Assembly: GCA_902596545.1 (NCBI GenBank)
Contig: CACJUH010000006.1
Location: 1 to 64,000, forward strand
Source of the DNA: an uncultured Candidatus Actinomarina sp.
Lineage (GTDB): Bacteria; Actinomycetota; Acidimicrobiia; Actinomarinales; Actinomarinaceae
DNA: 64,000 nt
Direction of reading: 5' to 3'
This document shows positions 15,377 to 25,179 of the stretch, piece by piece (the first letter of the stretch is position 1; each line of letters opens with the position of its first letter). The notes beneath the pieces are model-generated. The model searched no databases. It saw only the letters and a list, made by a program, of their open reading frames with translations, and was not told where the DNA came from. Position numbers and translations under genes: made by a program.

Positions 15377-16704
15377 AATGGTTCATCTTCATCAGTATCA
15401 AGGTTTAATCTTAACTTGTTAAAATTGGAATTTTCAAATCCAAAATCTTTAATTATCGTTCTGTACCCTTTAACAAAAGTAATTAAACCAGAAAGCAATA
15501 TAAACCCAGAGCTTATTCTTAAAACAAAAAGTACTCCATCAAACTCAAAATATTGATTTATAAAATTTGCGGCAAATCCAGAAATAAATAGTGAAAGTAG
15601 AATTGACAATCTCCCAATTGTATAAAAATTACCAAATACTCTTCCTCTTAAATTTTTATCTGTTGTGCTTTGAAGATAACTTATAGTTAACAAGTAAACA
15701 GATCCTGATCCTATTCCTGAAATAAAAATAAAAAATAAGATTGTGGAAAATTCTGATGAGTTAAATGCAAATAAAAGTGAGAGGCCAGTTATTACCATAC
15801 TTATACCAATAAAAAATGGGATTCTACTGAACGAAGTTACAAAGTAACTTAAAATTACCATTGTAAAAATAATCCCAAACCCAAACGAAGCAATCATAAA
15901 ACCAAAAGAGCTCTGAGTAAACTTAAGTGACTCAGTCAAGTATGTGTTTCCTAAAACAAAAAGAGCTCCTGCCCCAACAAGACTTAACGATATCGATGTT
16001 GTCACTGTTCTGAGTTCTTGAACAGAAAGAAAATAATTTAAGCCTTCCTTAAGATCACCAAGAACATTCGATTGCTTTTCTATATTTTTATTTGGAGAAT
16101 CTGTTTTAAGATACAAAAGTAAAAATGATGAAATTAAAAAAGTGACCGAATCAATTACAAATATTACAGATCCGTTCCAACCATTTCCATAAGAAACAAT
16201 TCCTTCAATTAAAGAATTATCAGAAATTACACCAAAAGCTAATGAAGCTAGTGGAAGTGACGCATATGTGCCTACTGTAAACAAAGAATTTGCTTTAACT
16301 AAATATTCATTGTCAACTACTTCAGGAACTACTGATTCTCTTGAAGGTTGTCTGATAAGGGAAAAAATTTCAGATAAAAAATTTATAAGAAAAAGTTGAA
16401 TTAAGGTAGTTGTAAAAAAAAGTCCTAGAACTATAACCATTCTTGATAGATCACATATGATCATCACATTTTTTTTATTAAACCTATCAGCCAATATTCC
16501 TGCGAAAGATGACATGAGCGCAGGGATTATCCTTGCAACTATTGGAATAACGGCGGTAAGCTCAGAATTGCCACCTTCAGATCCTAAATAACTTGCTAAT
16601 GCGACAGAAGCAAATAATGTTGCCCAGTCTCCAAAGCTTGACAAAGTGCCCGACCACCATAGAACTGAGAACTGAGATTTTGAAAATATTTTTATTGATT
16701 TCAT
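15373..16704 (-). CDS. MFS transporter with 12 helices, substrate unknown
   Basis: A 443-residue polytopic protein. FSVLWWSGTLSSFGDWATLFASVALASYL at the N-terminus and the inter-helix loop FAGILADRFNKKNVMIICDLSRM (MFS G-x-x-x-D-R-x-x-R/K-K type) resemble the MFS_3 / enterobactin-exporter-like group common in Actinobacteria. A cytoplasmic loop divides the halves near residue 205. Its stop overlaps the tmk start, so it leads the tmk-holB-MBL operon although no functional link is obvious. I cannot infer a substrate. Confidence 0.75.
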   Translation of the reverse strand: MKSIKIFSKSQFSVLWWSGTLSSFGDWATLFASVALASYLGSEGGNSELTAVIPIVARIIPALMSSFAGILADRFNKKNVMIICDLSRMVIVLGLFFTTTLIQLFLINFLSEIFSLIRQPSRESVVPEVVDNEYLVKANSLFTVGTYASLPLASLAFGVISDNSLIEGIVSYGNGWNGSVIFVIDSVTFLISSFLLLYLKTDSPNKNIEKQSNVLGDLKEGLNYFLSVQELRTVTTSISLSLVGAGALFVLGNTYLTESLKFTQSSFGFMIASFGFGIIFTMVILSYFVTSFSRIPFFIGISMVITGLSLLFAFNSSEFSTILFFIFISGIGSGSVYLLTISYLQSTTDKNLRGRVFGNFYTIGRLSILLSLFISGFAANFINQYFEFDGVLFVLRISSGFILLSGLITFVKGYRTIIKDFGFENSNFNKLRLNLDTDEDEPL

Positions 16705-16791
16705 TGCCTTATACCCATCCTAGTTTATGTTTAGAATACTTTTTTTCTTAAATCCTGTACATATGACAAAAATAGTGTTATCAATAAGGAC

Positions 16792-19482
16792 ATGTCAAAA
16801 CCTTTAGTTATTGTTGAGTCGCCAACAAAAGTAAAAACTATTTCTAAGATTCTAGGTTCTGAATATATCGTTAAATCAAGTGTTGGCCACATAAGGGACC
16901 TTCCACGTAATGCTAAAGCTATACCTGCTAGCTATTCCAATAAGGAAATCTTGTGGGGTGCTGTTAAGCCTAAGAATTTTGAGAATATATATGTAATACC
17001 TGAAGACAGAAAAGCAATTGTTAAAGAACTAAAAGACATAGCAGATGAAGCGTCGGATGTATATCTAGCGACTGATGATGATAGAGAAGGTGAAGCTATT
17101 GCATATCATTTGATGGAATCACTTGAACTCAAAAGTGAACCAAAGAGAATTAAGTTCAATGAAATTACAGAAGCAGCAGTAACAAACGCAATCAATAATC
17201 CTGAAACTATTGATATTGGCAAATTTAAATCTTATGAGGCCAGGAGAACTCTTGATCGGATGATTGGATATGAAATTTCACCAAAAGTTAGGGATCTTGG
17301 AGGAGCATTCATCTCTACAGGAAGAGTCCAGGGTCCTGCTATCAGGTTAATTGTTGAGAGAGAAGAAGAAAGACTAAAATTTGTAAAATCAAAATATTTT
17401 GAAATCAATGCATTATGTAAAAGTAATGATTATGAATTTACAGCAAATCTTAAAAGAGTTAGTGGAAAGAGGTTGGCTTCATCTTCGGATTTTAATGAAA
17501 AAGGAAATAAGACTAGTAAGGATAAAAAATACCTAGATGAAAATGAAGCTAACGAAATAGTTAGTATATTAAAAAATCAAACTGCATCAATCTCATCCAT
17601 TAAAGAGTCCTCTCGGAGTGGTAAGCCTCCAAAGCCATTTAAAACAACAAGTTTACAATCTTCCGCTAGAAGTAATTTGGGTTTTCAGCCAAGAAAAACC
17701 ATGAGTGTGGCCCAGCGGCTTTACCAAGAAGGTTTAATTACATATATGAGAACTGATTCAATCAGGTTATCAGATGTCGCAATTAAAGCCTCAAGAGCTT
17801 ACATTAAGGAAAATTTTTCTGAAAAACACTTACCCGATTCTCCAAATCTATATGGTGACAGCAAAAATGCACAAGCAGCCCACGAAGCAATTAGGCCTTC
17901 TGGTGAAAGCTTCACTACTCCTCAAGAATTACTAAAAACACATAAAGAAGACAGCGATGAGTACAAGCTTTACAGTTTAATTTTTAACACAACAGTCGCA
18001 TCTCAGATGACTGATGCTCAAGGAATTACAAAAACTATTGAAATAGAAGCGAAAGAAAATACTTTCTCTCCTTTAATTTTGGGAATCTCAGGGACAACTT
18101 GGACATTTGGTGGATATAGGGATTTAATTAAAGATTTGTCAGAGAAGTCTCAAGAGCTTCCAGACTTGAGAGAAAATGATGAAATAAAAATTATTGAAAC
18201 AGAGAGCGAAGAAAAATATACAAATCCTCCCAATAGGTATTCTTCAACTTCACTTATTAATAAATTGGAGGAATTAGGTATAGGTAGGCCATCAACATAC
18301 GTTTCAATTATTGAAAGCATTACTTCCGTATTTATTAATTCTGAATCTAGTCTTAAACCAAGAATTTTAGCTATAGCTTTAATCAATAATTTCATGAAAC
18401 CTTATTTCAATCAATATATTGATTATGAGTTCTCAAAAACTATGGAAGATGATTTAGATTTAATTCTTGAAAGTAAAAATCCAGAGGAATCAAAAATTGA
18501 ATTTCTCGTGAAATCTCATGAGACAATCAAAAGCCACGTTGAAGATTATGGTATCCAAGACCCACTGGCTTTGACTACTGTAAAATTACCATTTGAATCA
18601 CGGTATGTCGTAAAAACAGGAAGAATACAGGGAAAAATACCATATCCATATTTATTGAGAGATGATGATTTTAAGGTTGGATTACCCCCCGAGATAACCA
18701 TAGAAGAAATAGAAGCTGAATATATAAGTGAAATTGAAGCCCAACAAGAGAAAAGCTTAAAAAAAGAGAGAATAGTTGCAAAATGCCCTGAATGTTCTTC
18801 ATCTATATTTATAAAACTTGGACCAAATGGAAGTTTTTATATACAACATGGAATAAAAGAAAAAGGTGTAAGGCAAGAAAAATGCGTTTATAAAAATTTA
18901 ATTGGACCTATTTTTGAAGATGAAGATCCAGATAAATTAACAGAAGAAGAATGTATTAAAAGATTTTCACTATCAGCTAAAAATCCTAGATATGTCACAT
19001 CGTTAAATGAATGGACTTATTCTGCAGCAGTTGGACCCTATGGAGGTTATGCAATGAAACAACGAGACAGAACGGTATTTGAAAATTCGGAATTAGCGAA
19101 AATGAAGAAGGATGAAATAAGAGAGTTGATAGAAAATGAAAAATCAAGAAAAATATCTAATTTTCTTGGTGGTGAAATATTGAAACTTCCAAAAAGTGCA
19201 AGCAAAGAAAGTATGATTGATAAAATTTCTAAACATTTTGAACTTAATGAAAAAGATATAAAGACATTATCGAAAGAAAATTTAGTTGAACTTGCCAAAT
19301 CATTAGAGATTGTATTTTATAGAGGAAGATTCAGAATGAAGCCTGAGGATGCAACTAAAGATAATCTTATTAACAAAATTCTTTTTGAGAAAAAAAACAA
19401 ACCACTTGAAAGTCCAAGAAAAGCTCTAACTGTTTCCCCTTCAGAAGTTCTTGAACTGTTTGGAGATACTGAATCTAGTTAG
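16792..19482 (+). CDS. topA: DNA topoisomerase I
   Basis: Type IA topoisomerase that relaxes negative supercoils. The 896 residues begin with a TOPRIM domain (LVIVESPTKVKTISKIL; DDDREGEAIAYHL) and contain the catalytic tyrosine in GLITYMRTDSIRLS (near residue 320), AAHEAIRPS and GRPSTYVSIIESI. One C-terminal zinc-finger-like unit is present (CPECSSSIFIKLG ... KCVY), followed by Lys-rich topoisomerase repeats, as in Actinobacteria. The gene is divergent from the MFS-tmk-holB operon. Its final 8 bases overlap the end of the facing glycosyltransferase gene. Confidence 0.95.
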   Translation: MSKPLVIVESPTKVKTISKILGSEYIVKSSVGHIRDLPRNAKAIPASYSNKEILWGAVKPKNFENIYVIPEDRKAIVKELKDIADEASDVYLATDDDREGEAIAYHLMESLELKSEPKRIKFNEITEAAVTNAINNPETIDIGKFKSYEARRTLDRMIGYEISPKVRDLGGAFISTGRVQGPAIRLIVEREEERLKFVKSKYFEINALCKSNDYEFTANLKRVSGKRLASSSDFNEKGNKTSKDKKYLDENEANEIVSILKNQTASISSIKESSRSGKPPKPFKTTSLQSSARSNLGFQPRKTMSVAQRLYQEGLITYMRTDSIRLSDVAIKASRAYIKENFSEKHLPDSPNLYGDSKNAQAAHEAIRPSGESFTTPQELLKTHKEDSDEYKLYSLIFNTTVASQMTDAQGITKTIEIEAKENTFSPLILGISGTTWTFGGYRDLIKDLSEKSQELPDLRENDEIKIIETESEEKYTNPPNRYSSTSLINKLEELGIGRPSTYVSIIESITSVFINSESSLKPRILAIALINNFMKPYFNQYIDYEFSKTMEDDLDLILESKNPEESKIEFLVKSHETIKSHVEDYGIQDPLALTTVKLPFESRYVVKTGRIQGKIPYPYLLRDDDFKVGLPPEITIEEIEAEYISEIEAQQEKSLKKERIVAKCPECSSSIFIKLGPNGSFYIQHGIKEKGVRQEKCVYKNLIGPIFEDEDPDKLTEEECIKRFSLSAKNPRYVTSLNEWTYSAAVGPYGGYAMKQRDRTVFENSELAKMKKDEIRELIENEKSRKISNFLGGEILKLPKSASKESMIDKISKHFELNEKDIKTLSKENLVELAKSLEIVFYRGRFRMKPEDATKDNLINKILFEKKNKPLESPRKALTVSPSEVLELFGDTESS

Positions 19483-20518
19483 TGTTTATTTTGAATTTTT
19501 CAACTACAGATTCCCATGAAAAATTTTCTTCAACAAATAACTTTGAATTACTTCCAAAATCTTTAATCATGTCCTTGTTTTCATAGAAATATTTAATAGC
19601 ATCATATATTTCGTTTCTTGAACCAACAATAAAACCAGTTTTTCCAGGAATAATAGTTTCGAAAGCCCCTCCAGAACTTCCAACAAGAACTGGTAATCCA
19701 TAGCTTGCAGCTTCTAAATAAACTAACCCTAGACCTTCATATTCTCTTCCAAAAAATCTAGATTTTGCAGGCATGACAAATAAATCTAAGTCTTTGTAAA
19801 AACTATCCAACGCATTTTCATCATCATCTGAGTAAAAATTTACCTCTTGAGATGAAATATCGGAAAGTTTTTTTAAATACTTTTCTAGTTTTCCATAACC
19901 GAAAATATTTAATGTAACGTCATATCCATCCATTTGTAAATCATTTAAAGAATCAATAACCCAATCAATTTTTTTTCTGGATACAAATCGACTACTTACT
20001 CCTACAATTAATTTTTCATTTTCATTAAATTCTTTTTGATATTCATTTTTTTCTACACCTGCACCAATAAGTACAATCTCAGTTGAAGTAATTTCTTGTA
20101 ATTTTCTACCTGTAAAGTAGCTAACAGTAAATATTTTTTCTAAGGATTCAAGTGATCTTCTAAATATTTTTTTGACAATTGGAATCGAATCAATCACATT
20201 GAATTCCGCTCCATGAATAATCATATACTGCTTCAATCCAAAATTTTTTAATTTATTAACCAAGTAGAACTGTGGATTGCTTGATGCGTGTAAAATTATT
20301 TCGATGTTGTGCTGATTAATTATTTGATTAATTTCTCTTAAATGAGTTCTACTACCAAAGATAAACCTTGATTTAGAGTTAACAACATTAGGTCCTTCTG
20401 CCCAATTTGGGGCATATATTATTTTTTCAAATTCAAGATGGTCTTCAAAAGATTTTATGTAAGTAGAAATTCCACCTTTTTTTGGAAAATAATCATTCGT
20501 TATAACTAATGTTTTCAT
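19475..20518 (-). CDS. GT4-family glycosyltransferase, PimA/PimB-like
   Basis: A 347-residue GT-B glycosyltransferase. The N-terminus TLVITNDYFPKKGGISTYIKSF is the usual acceptor-domain opening with a glycine-rich loop. VGVSSRFVSRKKIDWVIDSL starts the donor domain, and FFGREYEGLGLVYLEAASYGLPVLVGSSGG carries the EX7E donor-sugar motif. This resembles phosphatidylinositol or alpha-mannosyl transferases of Actinobacteria, but the acceptor is inference. It overlaps the upstream tandem phosphatase gene by 26 bases. Confidence 0.78.
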   Translation of the reverse strand: MKTLVITNDYFPKKGGISTYIKSFEDHLEFEKIIYAPNWAEGPNVVNSKSRFIFGSRTHLREINQIINQHNIEIILHASSNPQFYLVNKLKNFGLKQYMIIHGAEFNVIDSIPIVKKIFRRSLESLEKIFTVSYFTGRKLQEITSTEIVLIGAGVEKNEYQKEFNENEKLIVGVSSRFVSRKKIDWVIDSLNDLQMDGYDVTLNIFGYGKLEKYLKKLSDISSQEVNFYSDDDENALDSFYKDLDLFVMPAKSRFFGREYEGLGLVYLEAASYGLPVLVGSSGGAFETIIPGKTGFIVGSRNEIYDAIKYFYENKDMIKDFGSNSKLFVEENFSWESVVEKFKINTN

Positions 20519-21722
20519 ATCCTATTTTTCCTACATTATAAGACCATAAAGAATATTTGTTGTCCTTGACCTCCAGACAAGATACTCCTAAATTATTCGG
20601 AATCGTAAATGATGAAGCAGCTTTTAGTTCTGGACAGTTTAAAAAAGTTGTAATTGCAGCTTTAATAGTACCGCCATGGCTAGCAACTAACATTTTGGCT
20701 TTATCATAATCGTTTAGTAAATCTCTTACTCTAATGCCGGCATCATTCATTGACTCTCCATCTATTCCGTATTTAACTCTAAAGTTAATGAACAAGGACT
20801 GAATAAAATTTTCTCTATAATTTTCCATTATTTCTGATGTGCTTAAACCTTCCCACTGACCTAAGTCCATTTCAGCTAAAAGTTCAGTTGCGATAATATC
20901 TTTATCATCAACTATTAATGAGATAGTTTCAAAAGCTCTTTTAAATGATGAAGATAAATATAAATCATAATTTGAAAATTTACCTTTGAGTTCTTTTGCA
21001 GTTTCAACACCATATGTATTTAAAGGATTGTCAACATGACCCTGCCATACGCCTTGAGTGTTAGAATCGGTCTGACCGTGTCTAATAAAAGTTACAATCC
21101 TACTTTTATCTTTAGCTGGATAATCAATATATGAATTAGGTAGGTGAATAGCATCGTTGAATTTATTAACTTGCATTACAGAGTCTCTTTTTATAACTGT
21201 AGAAACGGATGTATTTTGAATATTGCCAATTGGATATGGATACTGATTAAACCCTAGAACTAACCCTATAGCTGTACCAATAAAGAAACCATGTGTAACT
21301 ACTATGCATTCAGAGTCTTCATCAATATTTTCAAAAATATAATCAACCTCTTGTTGGACTCTTTGTTTAAACTCCTGAACAGATTCTCCATTTGGAAAAA
21401 CATATGTGTCATCTTGTAAAGCATCAAATATGTCTAAATTATCTGAATATGTTTCTTTTACAGACTTTCCTGTGAAGTCTCCAACATTTATTTCTCTTAA
21501 ATTTTCTCTTACCGTTGGTGAATCTGATAAGAAATAAGCAGTTTCTTTTGCTCTAGCCAGATCTGAGGTGAAAACTGTTTGATTTTTTAAATTTAACCTA
21601 TCTGACAAAAGCTTGGCTTGAGCTTTTCCAATTTTACTTAATTTTGTATTTGTATGACCCTGCCAAATTCCATCTTTATTTTGCTCTGTTTCTCCATGGC
21701 GAACAAAATGAACTGTTTTCAA
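20493..21722 (-). CDS. Tandem histidine-phosphatase protein (two phosphoglycerate-mutase-like domains)
   Basis: A 409-residue internal duplication of the histidine phosphatase superfamily. Domain 1 (about residues 1-195) starts KTVHFVRHGETEQNKDGIWQGH and domain 2 (about 205-405) starts RIVTFIRHGQTDSNTQGVWQGH. Both keep the RHG catalytic His, the downstream Arg (TSDLARAKETA; SSSFKRAFETI) and the second His (VVTHGFF; VASHGGT), so both look active. The substrate is unknown (sugar phosphate, phosphoglycerate or nucleotide). Start is TTG, 7 bases after the hppA stop. Confidence 0.8.
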   Translation of the reverse strand: MKTVHFVRHGETEQNKDGIWQGHTNTKLSKIGKAQAKLLSDRLNLKNQTVFTSDLARAKETAYFLSDSPTVRENLREINVGDFTGKSVKETYSDNLDIFDALQDDTYVFPNGESVQEFKQRVQQEVDYIFENIDEDSECIVVTHGFFIGTAIGLVLGFNQYPYPIGNIQNTSVSTVIKRDSVMQVNKFNDAIHLPNSYIDYPAKDKSRIVTFIRHGQTDSNTQGVWQGHVDNPLNTYGVETAKELKGKFSNYDLYLSSSFKRAFETISLIVDDKDIIATELLAEMDLGQWEGLSTSEIMENYRENFIQSLFINFRVKYGIDGESMNDAGIRVRDLLNDYDKAKMLVASHGGTIKAAITTFLNCPELKAASSFTIPNNLGVSCLEVKDNKYSLWSYNVGKIGYENISYNE

Positions 21723-21729
21723 TTAAATT

Positions 21730-23772
21730 TTAAAACGCAGAAGCAAATATCAGACTTACTATAGTCATAACTTTGATAACAATATTCATTGCCGGACCAG
21801 ATGTGTCTTTAAATGGATCCCCTATAGTATCTCCAATTACTGCAGCTTTATGTTCTTCAGATCCTTTACCAGCGCCGCCACCAGCTTCAATATATTTTTT
21901 TGCATTGTCCCATGCGCCACCTGAGTTAGCCATAAATATTGCAAGTAAGAACCCTGTTACTAAAGCACCAGCTAAAAAGCCACCAAGAGCTTCTTTGTTC
22001 CAGAAACCAATAATTAAAGGCGATACAATTGCAAGACCGCCTGGAAGAAGCATTTCTTTTAAAGCTGCTGAAGTTGCAATATCAACACATTCTTCATATT
22101 CAGGAGTTACACCTTCTTTTCCTTCACGCAATCCAGGTATTTCTCTAAATTGACGCCTGACTTCTTCAATCATTTTAAATGCAGCTCTTCCTACTGCATT
22201 AATTGTCATTGCAGCAAATAAGAAAGGAAACATTCCACCTAAAAACAATCCTGCTGTAACTTCTACTTGCGTAATATCGAGTTCAGTCAGACCTGCGCTT
22301 TGCACAAATGCAGAGAATAAAGCTAATGCTGTTACAGCAGCAGACCCAATTGCAAATCCCTTTGCAATTGCAGCTGTTGTGTTTCCTAATGAATCGAGTT
22401 CATCTGTAGCTTTTCTAACTTCAGGATCAAGATGTGCCATTTCTGCAATACCACCTGCGTTATCTGCAATAGGACCATAAGCATCGACTGCAACAGTTAT
22501 TCCGAGTGTTGCCAAAACACCAATTGCTGCAACGGCAACACCATAGATTCCGCCAGACTCTCCTAAAGCCCATGCTCCAGATGTATAAGCTCCACCAACA
22601 CCAATGACAACTACCACTACTGAAAATGCAGCAGATCGCATTCCTTCAGAAATTCCAGATAAAACTACTGTCGCTGGTCCAGTTTTAGCTTGATCTGCAA
22701 TGTTTTTTACAATTGAATAGTGGTCAGAGGTAAACCATTCTGATATTTGACCAACAGTAATACCAACGAGCAAACCGATGATAACTGATATAAATAATCC
22801 TATTGGGTTTTCTGAAAAATCAGCAAACATCGTATCTGATAGAAAATACACACCAATAGCAGTTATTCCTGCAGCTGAGTAGGTTCCTCTGTGAAGTGCT
22901 TGAGCTAATTTGCCTTCCTTAGGTACTACAAGAAAAGAAGAAACGATAGATGCCAACATGCCTATGGTTCCTACTGCTAGTGGGAAAAATAGTAGCGAAG
23001 GCAAAACATCAGTTCCAGCAAATACAATAGCTGCATAAGCTAATGGCGCTACTAGAGACCCAACGTAGCTTTCAAAAAGATCTGCACCCATTCCTGCAAC
23101 ATCACCAACATTGTCTCCAACGTTATCTGCAATTGTTGCTGGGTTTCTAGGATCATCTTCGGGTATTCCTGCTTCTACTTTTCCAACCAAATCAGCACCA
23201 ACATCTGCTGCTTTTGTATAGATACCCCCACCGACTCTAGCAAAAAGAGCAATAGAAGACCCCCCTAAGCCGATTGCAGCTAAAATATCATAACCATTTT
23301 CTAAATTCATTATGTCAATAAATACCCAATAACCCAATGCAACACCAAGAAGGCCTAATCCAGCAACTGAAAATCCCATTACTGCTCCTCCCCTGAACGC
23401 AACAGGTAAAGCTTTAAGTGTACCTCCGTCTCTTGCAGCTTCAGTAGTTCTGCCGTTGGCAGCTGTTGCAATTCTCATTCCGATAAATCCTGCTAGTGAT
23501 GAAAATAGAGCGCCTCCTACAAATGCTATAGCTCCGTATGGATAGCCCCAATCAGTTAAGGTTGAAATTAAAACTGCAAGAATTACAACAAAAATACTTA
23601 CCCAGGAATATTGTCTTTTAAGAAATGCCATTGAGCCTTTTCTTATCGCATCGGATAGGCTTTGAACTTTACTGTCTGTTACCTCTATTGAAAGTATTCT
23701 GTTAGCAAAATATGCTGCAAGACCAAGTCCGAGCAAGGCTGCAATAATTGAACCTTGGTAGTTTAATAACAT
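21730..23772 (-). CDS. hppA: Membrane-bound ion-pumping pyrophosphatase
   Basis: A 680-residue polytopic enzyme that couples PPi hydrolysis to ion export. The substrate loop reads GGGIYTKAADVGADLVGKVE, then EDDPRNPATIADNVGDNVGD (DNVGDNVGD is diagnostic), and near the C-terminus IGDTIGDPFKDTSGPAMN. The motif GNTTAAIAKGF has Ala at the position that is Lys in K+-independent enzymes, so this should be the K+-dependent type. Whether it pumps H+ or Na+ cannot be settled by reading. AAAGGGG precedes the ATG. Confidence 0.95.
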   Translation of the reverse strand: MLLNYQGSIIAALLGLGLAAYFANRILSIEVTDSKVQSLSDAIRKGSMAFLKRQYSWVSIFVVILAVLISTLTDWGYPYGAIAFVGGALFSSLAGFIGMRIATAANGRTTEAARDGGTLKALPVAFRGGAVMGFSVAGLGLLGVALGYWVFIDIMNLENGYDILAAIGLGGSSIALFARVGGGIYTKAADVGADLVGKVEAGIPEDDPRNPATIADNVGDNVGDVAGMGADLFESYVGSLVAPLAYAAIVFAGTDVLPSLLFFPLAVGTIGMLASIVSSFLVVPKEGKLAQALHRGTYSAAGITAIGVYFLSDTMFADFSENPIGLFISVIIGLLVGITVGQISEWFTSDHYSIVKNIADQAKTGPATVVLSGISEGMRSAAFSVVVVVIGVGGAYTSGAWALGESGGIYGVAVAAIGVLATLGITVAVDAYGPIADNAGGIAEMAHLDPEVRKATDELDSLGNTTAAIAKGFAIGSAAVTALALFSAFVQSAGLTELDITQVEVTAGLFLGGMFPFLFAAMTINAVGRAAFKMIEEVRRQFREIPGLREGKEGVTPEYEECVDIATSAALKEMLLPGGLAIVSPLIIGFWNKEALGGFLAGALVTGFLLAIFMANSGGAWDNAKKYIEAGGGAGKGSEEHKAAVIGDTIGDPFKDTSGPAMNIVIKVMTIVSLIFASAF

Positions 23773-23835
23773 TTAATTTTCCCCTTTTTTGAACAAATTA
23801 ATAATAATAAAGTTAAATTATTTTGTAGTAAAAAA

Positions 23836-25062
23836 TTACTCTACTACTGGAGTTTCGAACCTTTCATCATCATCTCTCTCAGATAAAGGCACTTTTTGTA
23901 ATATTCTATTAAGTAATATAGGCGCAATAACTGTTGTTACTATGACCATCCAGATAATTATTGAGATAATATCACCTGTAATTATGTCTGATAATGTGGT
24001 TGTAGCTACAGCAACAAATATCAGCCCAACCTCTCCTCTTGGAGACATTCCAATTCCAATTAAAGAAGTATTTAATCCTTTGCCCATAGCTCCTAGAGCT
24101 GATACATATTTACCAACAAACGCTAAAAGACTTACCAACATTCCATATAAAAATACATCAAGAGAAGCTAGAGTTTGAATGTTCACTTCCGAACCAATAT
24201 AAACAAAAAATATTGGAACGAGTAAAAAGTTTAGAGGCTTCATCTCATCTCTAATTCTATGAGTCATGCCTGATTCACCAGCAACTACACCCCCTGCAAA
24301 AGCTCCTACAATAGGATGAAGTCCAACAAAGTGCGCTGCAGCACCGAGAAGCATTGCAAAAATAAAGCTTCCTGTTACAAATGTTCCTGGTGATGGAATT
24401 TTTACAAAGAAGTTAAATATTGGTTTTGAAAGTTTTCTTCCAACAATTACTACTGCAACTAAAAAACCGACTGCCTTTGCACTGATTACTCCAAGATCAA
24501 CTATTGAGAAATCACCTGAACTTCCTAAAACCCCTGCAACAACAGTAAGAATTAATAAACCTAAAATATCATCTACAACTGCTGCGCCTATAATTGTTTT
24601 TGCTTCTCTTGATTTTAAAGCACCTAAGTCTCCAAAAACTCTGGCGGTAATGCCTACTGAAGTTGCTGTCATTGCTGCACCTACAAATAAAGCTATTCCG
24701 AACTGATCTTCTCCTCCTAAATTGAGTGCATAAATTGAGCCAAAGCCAAGAGCAAATGGTGCCACAACACCAATTAATGCTACGAGAAGAGAAGTTGAGC
24801 CTAATTCAATAAACTCGTCTAAATTAGTTTCTAGTCCTACTTCAAACAGCAAAAGGACCACGCCAATTTCAGCTAAAGTTGATACAACATCTCCTGATTC
24901 AAAATGTGGAAGAAGTCCTAATCCGTAATACCCAATGATGATTCCGATAACTAGCTCGCCTATTACTGCAGGCTGATTAATTCTTCTCATTAATTCTGCA
25001 CCGAACTTAGCAGCTACTAATATAATCGCTATTTCCAAAAACTTTTCTATTATTGTTTCCAT
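23836..25062 (-). CDS. Cation/proton antiporter, CPA2 (KefB / NapA-type)
   Basis: A 408-residue membrane protein of about 12-13 helices without C-terminal RCK/TrkA domains. INQPAVIGELVIGIIIGYYGLGLLP is the N-terminal signature of CPA2 exchangers. GAAVVDDILGLLIL carries the paired Asp residues of the ion-binding site, and GVGLSPRGEV-like GIGMSPRGEVGLIFV is typical of the family. It lies directly upstream of hppA on the same strand (63-base gap), so a pyrophosphatase and an antiporter may be expressed together for ion homeostasis. Confidence 0.85.
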   Translation of the reverse strand: METIIEKFLEIAIILVAAKFGAELMRRINQPAVIGELVIGIIIGYYGLGLLPHFESGDVVSTLAEIGVVLLLFEVGLETNLDEFIELGSTSLLVALIGVVAPFALGFGSIYALNLGGEDQFGIALFVGAAMTATSVGITARVFGDLGALKSREAKTIIGAAVVDDILGLLILTVVAGVLGSSGDFSIVDLGVISAKAVGFLVAVVIVGRKLSKPIFNFFVKIPSPGTFVTGSFIFAMLLGAAAHFVGLHPIVGAFAGGVVAGESGMTHRIRDEMKPLNFLLVPIFFVYIGSEVNIQTLASLDVFLYGMLVSLLAFVGKYVSALGAMGKGLNTSLIGIGMSPRGEVGLIFVAVATTTLSDIITGDIISIIIWMVIVTTVIAPILLNRILQKVPLSERDDDERFETPVVE

Positions 25063-25162
25063 GATGCTTCATTCTAAATCAGCACAGATTAAATGATAAG
25101 AAATTAGAAATTGGAAAAATAAAACAAAAAACATCCCTCTAGATTAAATTCGAAAAAAAATA

Positions 25163-25168
25163 TATAAT
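25163..25168 (+). promoter_or_regulatory. Putative -10 element for leuCD
   Basis: A consensus TATAAT lies 11 bases before the leuC ATG. Transcription would start about 4-5 bases before the ATG, leaving no space for a Shine-Dalgarno sequence, so leuC mRNA would be nearly leaderless. Confidence 0.45.
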
Positions 25169-25179
25169 TTATACCTGAA

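Noticed and set aside
21773-22153. 126-residue plus-strand ORF opposite hppA (and similar long antisense ORFs, e.g. 33297-33686, 33538-33942, 43203-43607)
   Set aside because: Each is wholly antisense to a well-conserved gene, with low-complexity composition mirrored from the coding strand and no start signals; these are shadow ORFs.
23789-24178. 129-residue plus-strand ORF over the end of the antiporter gene
   Set aside because: It is antisense to the conserved antiporter and not protein-like (Ile/Thr/Pro-rich mirror composition).
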